DNA of 64,000 nucleotides from Salinirussus salinus (lineage in GTDB: Archaea; Halobacteriota; Halobacteria; Halobacteriales; Haloarculaceae): positions 186,001 through 250,000 of the forward strand of contig NZ_WOWO01000004.1 in assembly GCF_009831455.1 (NCBI RefSeq), given 5' to 3'. Under the pieces are notes generated by a model. It was not told where the DNA came from, did not search any database, and was given only the letters and a program-made list of their open reading frames with translations. How positions within the stretch are numbered: the stretch's first letter is position 1; each line of letters begins with the position of its first letter. This document shows positions 59,644 to 64,000 of the stretch, in pieces. Made by a program: the position numbers and the translations under genes.

Positions 59644-61512
59644 TCAGGCGAGGTTGACCGCGAGAAAGAGGAGGACGCTGACCGAGACGACCGCGAGGAT
59701 GAACACGCCGGCCATCGCAAAGCCCATCGAGACCATGGCGTTGGCGTGGCTGGCGAGGGTCTCGGTGCGGTCGTTGCCGAAGACAGTCACCTCGGCGCGC
59801 TCGCTCGCCATCCCCGCCTCGACGGGTTCGAGGTCGGCGACGGCCCGCCCGACCAGGTCCTGGATGACCGCGACCAGGTCCTCGTCGGGGATGGCCTGAC
59901 CCACCTGGTTCTCGGCCTCGACGGTGTTGACGATGTGGGTGTCGCTCGTCATCACCTCGAGACAGTCGACGGCGTCGACCTGCGCGACGATGTGGTCACG
60001 GAGCCCCGGCTCCATGTTGTTGCCGTCGACGAGGACGTAGGCGGTCCGGTGGCCGCCGGCCTCGACGACGGCGACCCGGACGCCGAGCGGGCCGATGCCG
60101 TCTTCGGGCTCCCAGTCTGTTTCCTCCCACGCAGTCCCGAGTTGCAGGGAGTGCTGTTTCATCCCTGAGAGCCGCTCGGCCAGGCGGCCCGTCCCGTGGA
60201 TCAGGTCGAAGGAGCGCTGGCTGCCGGGGACGATGTGCCCCAGGTCCTCGCCCTCCAGGCCGTCGTTGCAGTTGTGGGCGTCGACCAGCAACACGTCGCC
60301 GAGGTCGGCCGACCGGCCCTCCGCGACCGCCGAGAGGCCGACCGCGTACTCCACGTCGTCGGCGAAGGTCGGCGAGAAGGTGTTGACGACCAGCGCGTCG
60401 TCGCCGAAGGCGTGGCCGGTCAGGGTGGCGTCACCCTCCTGGACGCGCGCTCCCTGGGTGGCGGTGTCGCCGTACTCGATGCGCTCGTAGGCCCCTTCGA
60501 CGGTCTCGCAGATGGTCTCGACCTCGCCCGAGGTGACGAGGTTGAAGTCGTGGCCGGCAGTGGCGTGTGGCGGGAAGGCGAGCCCCTCTGTCTCCTCTGC
60601 GACCCGGATCGGGAGGTTGCCGCCGCCGATGTCGCCCATCGGTCCGGGGTGGATCATCGGCAGGACGAACGCCGCTTTTTCGCTCCCGTCGGGCCGGCGA
60701 AAGGAGAGGACAGTGACGGGGACGAGCGCCTCCTCGCCGATCTCCTCGAAGAACTCCTCGAGGTCGTTCGAGCCCTCGCCGAGGTGGCCGATGAAGCCCT
60801 GGATGAAATCAAGCACCGAGACCCCGAGGCTGCGCTGCCAGGGCTCGTCGATCACCTGCAGGAAGAAGTAGACGGCGCCGACGTGGATGGTGCAGATGAC
60901 CGCCAGCAACAGGAAGTCGAAGGGGTAGACGCTGTACTGGACCGCTTCGGGGGCGACCTCGGGCCGGGCGAACAGCGACTGGAGGAACGGACCCTCGACC
61001 TGCAGCGAGTAGAGCGTCCCGCTGTAGACGAAGAGCATGACTGCGGCGGCGACGGTCTGGACGCTGGCGGTGACCACACTCCGGGGGGTGGACAGCCGCG
61101 AGACGGCCATCAGGATGAGCAGCCGGAAGGCGAAGATCGCAGCGAGCGCGATGAGCAGGGCGTCGAAGACGAACTGCTGACCGAAGGCGGTCATGAGCGC
61201 CACGGCGCCCGCGACCAGCAACACGGCGATGACGATGAACTCACAGACCACCGCGAGCAGCGCCGACCGGTCACGGGTGAGCCGGCCGCCGAAGCGCCGG
61301 TCGATGGCCGTCGAGACGAGGGCGGCGGCGACCGTCGGGATCCCCAGGAAGAACAGCCCCTCCCAGGCGGCCTGCAGGAAAAACGACGAGTCGAAGACGA
61401 GCGTGCCGGTGAACGCGGCCACGACCAGGGCGACGGCGAGGCTGGCGTACCAGTCGGGGACGCGGAAGATGAGCCGCGAGAGCCCCGCGAGGTCGCCCTG
61501 TGTGGCTGTCAT
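59644..61512 (-). CDS. DUF2070 family membrane protein
   Basis: A 622-residue protein with seven or so N-terminal helices (residues 20-225), a large soluble domain (230-590) with conserved HPGPMGDIGGGNLP, DAHNCNDGLEGEDLGH and LGTAWEETDW, and a final helix (600-620). DUF2070 is archaeal, membrane-bound, and of unknown function; the His/Asp-rich DAHNC block hints at a metal site. A TATA-like ATACTTTTAC lies about 30 bases before the ATG. Its neighbours give no clear hint. Confidence 0.88.
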   Translation of the reverse strand: MTATQGDLAGLSRLIFRVPDWYASLAVALVVAAFTGTLVFDSSFFLQAAWEGLFFLGIPTVAAALVSTAIDRRFGGRLTRDRSALLAVVCEFIVIAVLLVAGAVALMTAFGQQFVFDALLIALAAIFAFRLLILMAVSRLSTPRSVVTASVQTVAAAVMLFVYSGTLYSLQVEGPFLQSLFARPEVAPEAVQYSVYPFDFLLLAVICTIHVGAVYFFLQVIDEPWQRSLGVSVLDFIQGFIGHLGEGSNDLEEFFEEIGEEALVPVTVLSFRRPDGSEKAAFVLPMIHPGPMGDIGGGNLPIRVAEETEGLAFPPHATAGHDFNLVTSGEVETICETVEGAYERIEYGDTATQGARVQEGDATLTGHAFGDDALVVNTFSPTFADDVEYAVGLSAVAEGRSADLGDVLLVDAHNCNDGLEGEDLGHIVPGSQRSFDLIHGTGRLAERLSGMKQHSLQLGTAWEETDWEPEDGIGPLGVRVAVVEAGGHRTAYVLVDGNNMEPGLRDHIVAQVDAVDCLEVMTSDTHIVNTVEAENQVGQAIPDEDLVAVIQDLVGRAVADLEPVEAGMASERAEVTVFGNDRTETLASHANAMVSMGFAMAGVFILAVVSVSVLLFLAVNLA

Positions 61513-61537
61513 ACCTTCACCACGGCCAGTGTGCCGT

Positions 61538-61547
61538 GTAAAAGTAT
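61538..61547 (-). promoter_or_regulatory. TATA box of the DUF2070 gene
   Basis: ATACTTTTAC on the minus strand, centred 30 bases before the ATG at 61512. Confidence 0.45.
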
Positions 61548-61561
61548 CTATCTACCGGCTG

Positions 61562-62110
61562 TTACTGACAGCGAGCGAGGAAGTTCGCGAACACTTCCTC
61601 GCCCTCCTCGGTGTGTGCGACCTCCGGGTGCCACTGAACCCCGTACAGCTCCCGGTCGGGGTCGCTCATGGCCTCCACCTCGCAGACGTCGCTCCGTGCC
61701 GTCCGCGCGAAGCCCGTCGGCACCTCCTTGACCTCGTCGGCGTGGCTGGCCCACACCCGCGTCTCCGGAGCCAGCGAGCCCACCAGCGGGTCCTCCGGTT
61801 CGGTGATCTCGACGGTGACGTCGGCGTAGCCGCCGTACTCGCCGGAGCCGACGCGGCCGTCGAGTTCGGCGGCGATGACCTGCATCCCCAGGCAGATCCC
61901 GAGCACGGGCACGTCCAGTTCCAGGTAGGCGGGACAGTTGCCGATGCGGTCGATGTCCGGCCCTCCGGAAAGCACGAGCCCGTCGGCGTCGACCTCCTCG
62001 GGCGGGGTCTCGTTGTCGATGGTCTCGACGTCGACCCCCATATCGCGCAGCGCCCGCTGCTCCAGGTGGGTGAACTGGCCGTGGTTGTCAACCACGTCGA
62101 TCCGGGTCAT
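61562..62110 (-). CDS. guaAA: GMP synthase glutamine amidotransferase subunit
   Basis: The separate glutaminase of archaeal split GMP synthase; it provides ammonia to the ATP-pyrophosphatase subunit that makes GMP from XMP. The 182-residue protein has Cys73 in GICLGMQ, and His161 and Glu163 in QWHPEVAHTEEG, the full class I triad. The synthetase subunit is not in this window. A GGATATATAC box (62134-62143) lies 28 bases before the ATG at 62110. Confidence 0.95.
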   Translation of the reverse strand: MTRIDVVDNHGQFTHLEQRALRDMGVDVETIDNETPPEEVDADGLVLSGGPDIDRIGNCPAYLELDVPVLGICLGMQVIAAELDGRVGSGEYGGYADVTVEITEPEDPLVGSLAPETRVWASHADEVKEVPTGFARTARSDVCEVEAMSDPDRELYGVQWHPEVAHTEEGEEVFANFLARCQ

Positions 62111-62133
62111 TGGGCGCTGTAGGCCGACGCCGG

Positions 62134-62143
62134 GTATATATCC
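62134..62143 (-). promoter_or_regulatory. TATA box of guaAA
   Basis: GGATATATAC on the minus strand, centred about 28 bases before the ATG at 62110; it predicts a leaderless message. Confidence 0.55.
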
Positions 62144-62201
62144 ACGGAAACGGGCGGGAATTTGCGCGGTACCGGTGGGGGCGTGAGCGGGAACAGCCGG
62201 A

Positions 62202-63431
62202 TCAGGACCGCCGGCGGCTGTCGGGGGCGAGGGCGTCGTCGTAGACGCGAACGAAGAGGTTCTCCAGCTCCTCGCGGGTGGGCTTGCGGGGGTTGTTGTC
62301 CGGCGACCCCGAGTCGAAGGCGTCCCCCGTCATCTCCGGCACCACGTCGAGATATGCCTCCCGGCCCGGCACCTCGCCGAAGTCGTCGAGGTAGCCGGTC
62401 AGGGAGATGTCCTCACACAGCCCCTCGACGGCCTCGCCGGCCCGCCGGGCGGCGACCCGGTCGGGGTCGTCGGCGTCGGCGGCCCCGAGCAGCCGCGCGA
62501 CCTCGGCGTACTTCGCGGGGGCGGCCATGGCGTTGAACTCGACGACGTAGGGGAGGATGAGTCCGTTGGCGAGACCGTGGGGGATGTGCAGCTGGGCGCC
62601 CAGCGGGCGGGCCATCCCGTGGACCAGCGCGACCGAGGAGTTGCCGAAGGCCTTGCCGGCCTTGAACTGCCCTATCATCATCTCCGTGCGAGCCTCGATG
62701 TCGTCGCCGTTCGACCACGCGACCACGAGGTTGTCGACGATCCGTCGCATCGCGTCCCGCGCGTACCCGTCGGTGACGCCGTAGGACTTGACGGAGGTGA
62801 ACGCCTCGACGGCGTGTGTGAAGGCGTCGATCCCCGTGAAGGCGGTGTGGCTCTTGGGCAGCGAGACCGTCAGTTCGGGGTCCTCGATGGCGACGCGGGG
62901 GACGATGTTCTCGGAGACGATGATGAACTTCGTCGACGTCGACTCGTCGGTCAGCACCGCGGTCCGGGTGGTCTCGCTGCCGGTCCCGGCAGTCGTGTTG
63001 ACCGCGATGACCGGCGGCGCGGGGTTGGGCACGCCCTCGTAGCCGGCGCGGTCGACGCCGAACTCCCGGACCGGTCCCTCGTTGGTCGCCAGGATGCCCA
63101 CCGACTTCCCCACGTCGATCGAGGACCCCCCGCCCAGCGTGACGATGACGTCGCAGCCCTCGCGGTCCCACACCTCGTGGGCGGCCTCGACGTTCTCGAC
63201 GGTCGGGTCCGGGCGGACGTCGGTGTAAGTCACCACCTCGACGCCCGCGTCCTCGAGGATCCCCACGACCCGCTCGCCGTGGATGTCGTAGATCTGCTGG
63301 CTGGCGACCAGAAGCGCCCTGGTGCCGTGACGGCCCGCGTACGTCCCCGTCTCCTCGACTGCGCCGACGCCCAGGACCGTCTGGGCCGGCGAGACGACGA
63401 CCCGTGTTCCCTCGGTCGGTGTCGGTTCCAT
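62202..63431 (-). CDS. iron-containing alcohol dehydrogenase
   Basis: A 409-residue group III (Fe-dependent) alcohol dehydrogenase. The NAD-binding GGGSSIDVGKSVG near residue 100-112 and the metal-binding region (FTGIDAFTHAVEAFTS and HIPHGLANGLILP, containing Asp and His ligands) are intact. Such enzymes reduce aldehydes or oxidise primary alcohols; the substrate is unknown. It is divergent from the aldehyde dehydrogenase at 63612, with a shared 180-base region, so an aldehyde-alcohol partnership is likely. Confidence 0.9.
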   Translation of the reverse strand: MEPTPTEGTRVVVSPAQTVLGVGAVEETGTYAGRHGTRALLVASQQIYDIHGERVVGILEDAGVEVVTYTDVRPDPTVENVEAAHEVWDREGCDVIVTLGGGSSIDVGKSVGILATNEGPVREFGVDRAGYEGVPNPAPPVIAVNTTAGTGSETTRTAVLTDESTSTKFIIVSENIVPRVAIEDPELTVSLPKSHTAFTGIDAFTHAVEAFTSVKSYGVTDGYARDAMRRIVDNLVVAWSNGDDIEARTEMMIGQFKAGKAFGNSSVALVHGMARPLGAQLHIPHGLANGLILPYVVEFNAMAAPAKYAEVARLLGAADADDPDRVAARRAGEAVEGLCEDISLTGYLDDFGEVPGREAYLDVVPEMTGDAFDSGSPDNNPRKPTREELENLFVRVYDDALAPDSRRRS

Positions 63432-63460
63432 GTGTCGTGCCAACACACTGTACCGTGAAA

Positions 63461-63470
63461 GTATTTTTGA
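63461..63470 (-). promoter_or_regulatory. TATA box of the alcohol dehydrogenase gene
   Basis: TCAAAAATAC on the minus strand, centred about 35 bases before the ATG at 63431, so a short leader is expected. Confidence 0.4.
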
Positions 63471-63578
63471 ACTATCACGTGTGCGTGGGGCCACGTCCGG
63501 CATCGAACGGTCGGAGACGACGGCCCGCCCGGGGCAGCCGGGAACCCGCCGTGGTGTAATCTCGTATATGAATCCCCG

Positions 63579-63586
63579 TCTATAAG
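63579..63586 (+). promoter_or_regulatory. TATA box of the aldehyde dehydrogenase gene
   Basis: TCTATAAG centred about 29 bases before the ATG at 63612. The 180-base divergent region also contains GTGGTGTAATCTCG, but no clear operator. Confidence 0.5.
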
Positions 63587-63611
63587 ACGCCGTGTGGTGT
63601 ATTGACAGGGC

Positions 63612-64000
63612 ATGTCACAGGAGACAGCGACAGCGTACGGCGACGTGCACAACTACGTCGACGGCGAGTGGGTCGCGCCGGACGGGGACGCGGGTCAGGA
63701 TGTGGTGAACCCGGCGACCGGCGAGGCCATCGCACACGTCGGGTTCAGCTCGACGGGTGACGTGGACGAGGCCGTCCGCACAGGACAGAAGGCCTTCGAG
63801 TCCTGGAGCGACCGGGCCGTCGAGGAGCGGGTCCAGCCCCTCTTCCGGTTCAAACAGCTCCTGGAGGAGCACCAGGACGAACTCGCGGAGCTGCTCGTCG
63901 AGGAACACGGCAAGACGTTCGGCGAGGCGAAGGGTGAACTCCGGCGGGGGATCGAGAACGTGGAGGCCGCGTGTGGCGCCCCGACGCTGCTGCGGGGCGG
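63612..64000 (+). CDS. methylmalonate-semialdehyde dehydrogenase-type enzyme (cut by window end)
   Basis: The first 129 codons of an aldehyde dehydrogenase. VHNYVDGEWVAPDG and VNPATGEAIAHVGFSS are the N-terminal NAD-binding strand region, and EEHGKTFGEAKGELRRGIE with VEAACGAPTLLRGG match the CoA-acylating methylmalonate-semialdehyde dehydrogenase branch closely. These make propionyl-CoA or acetyl-CoA in valine, beta-alanine or inositol breakdown. The catalytic Cys lies beyond the window, so activity cannot be checked. Confidence 0.88.
   Translation, partial: MSQETATAYGDVHNYVDGEWVAPDGDAGQDVVNPATGEAIAHVGFSSTGDVDEAVRTGQKAFESWSDRAVEERVQPLFRFKQLLEEHQDELAELLVEEHGKTFGEAKGELRRGIENVEAACGAPTLLRG

Noticed and set aside
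1-64000. CRISPR array, rRNA operon, insertion sequence or prophage
   Set aside because: No regularly spaced repeats with unique spacers, no rRNA-like conserved tracts and no transposase or integrase proteins were seen.

Overview
The window is haloarchaeal chromosome. The proteins are rich in Asp and Glu, the DNA is roughly 70% GC, and it carries archaeal information-processing genes: a TFIIB paralogue, proteasome alpha and beta subunits, archaeal-type peptidyl-tRNA hydrolase, split GMP synthase and a DUF2070 protein. Many genes have a TATA-like box 24 to 30 bases before the start codon, which indicates mostly leaderless transcripts. I see no rRNA, CRISPR array, integrase or transposase. One tRNA-Ser (anticodon CGA) is present.

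Layout. 0-6.3 kb: a MinD-like ATPase, TFB, a SIMPL protein, a second MinD-like protein with a degenerate P-loop, a HIT protein and threonine deaminase. 6.5-14.8 kb: citrate synthase, a duplicated PhoU/TrkA_C-type protein, an aspartoacylase-like protein, dihydrolipoyl dehydrogenase, a PHA synthase with a helix-hairpin-helix tail and no phaE beside it, and HisH. 14.9-24.3 kb: a PhnD-C-E transporter, family 4 uracil-DNA glycosylase, DUF99, a two-RCK potassium channel, a lipoprotein, and a Pit phosphate transporter translationally coupled to a membrane protein made of 36 uninterrupted four-residue repeats. 24.3-37.2 kb: a fatty-acid/acyl-CoA region with two acyl-CoA ligases, three acyl-CoA dehydrogenases, an enoyl-CoA hydratase and several SDR enzymes. 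Two related fold-back intergenic elements flank one ligase gene. 37.2-46 kb: the psmA-psmB operon, Pth2, Dcd, an HTH-ThiN regulator, methyltransferases and two more enoyl-CoA hydratases. 46.3-52.7 kb: metal homeostasis, with a CbiM-x-CbiQ-CbiO ECF transporter, NikR and a divergent NicO-like transporter with a His-rich loop; an MFS transporter and a lower-GC TumE-type toxin-antitoxin pair lie between. 52.8-64 kb: MtnA with a class II aldolase, HyuA-HyuB, tRNA-Ser, a DJ-1/PfpI protein, DUF2070, GuaA glutaminase subunit, iron-type alcohol dehydrogenase and the start of a methylmalonate-semialdehyde-type dehydrogenase.

How the genes work together. The acyl-CoA genes probably activate and oxidise fatty or branched acids, possibly feeding hydroxyacyl-CoA to the PHA synthase, although phaE, phaA and phaB are not here. 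The nickel/cobalt importer, the sensor NikR and NicO look like one regulon split by unrelated genes. MtnA plus the class II aldolase fit the DHAP-shunt type of methylthioribose or 5-deoxyribose salvage. The least explained features are the fold-back elements, whose hairpins differ in sequence but keep the same geometry at the same scaffold position, and the tetrad-repeat protein coupled to Pit.
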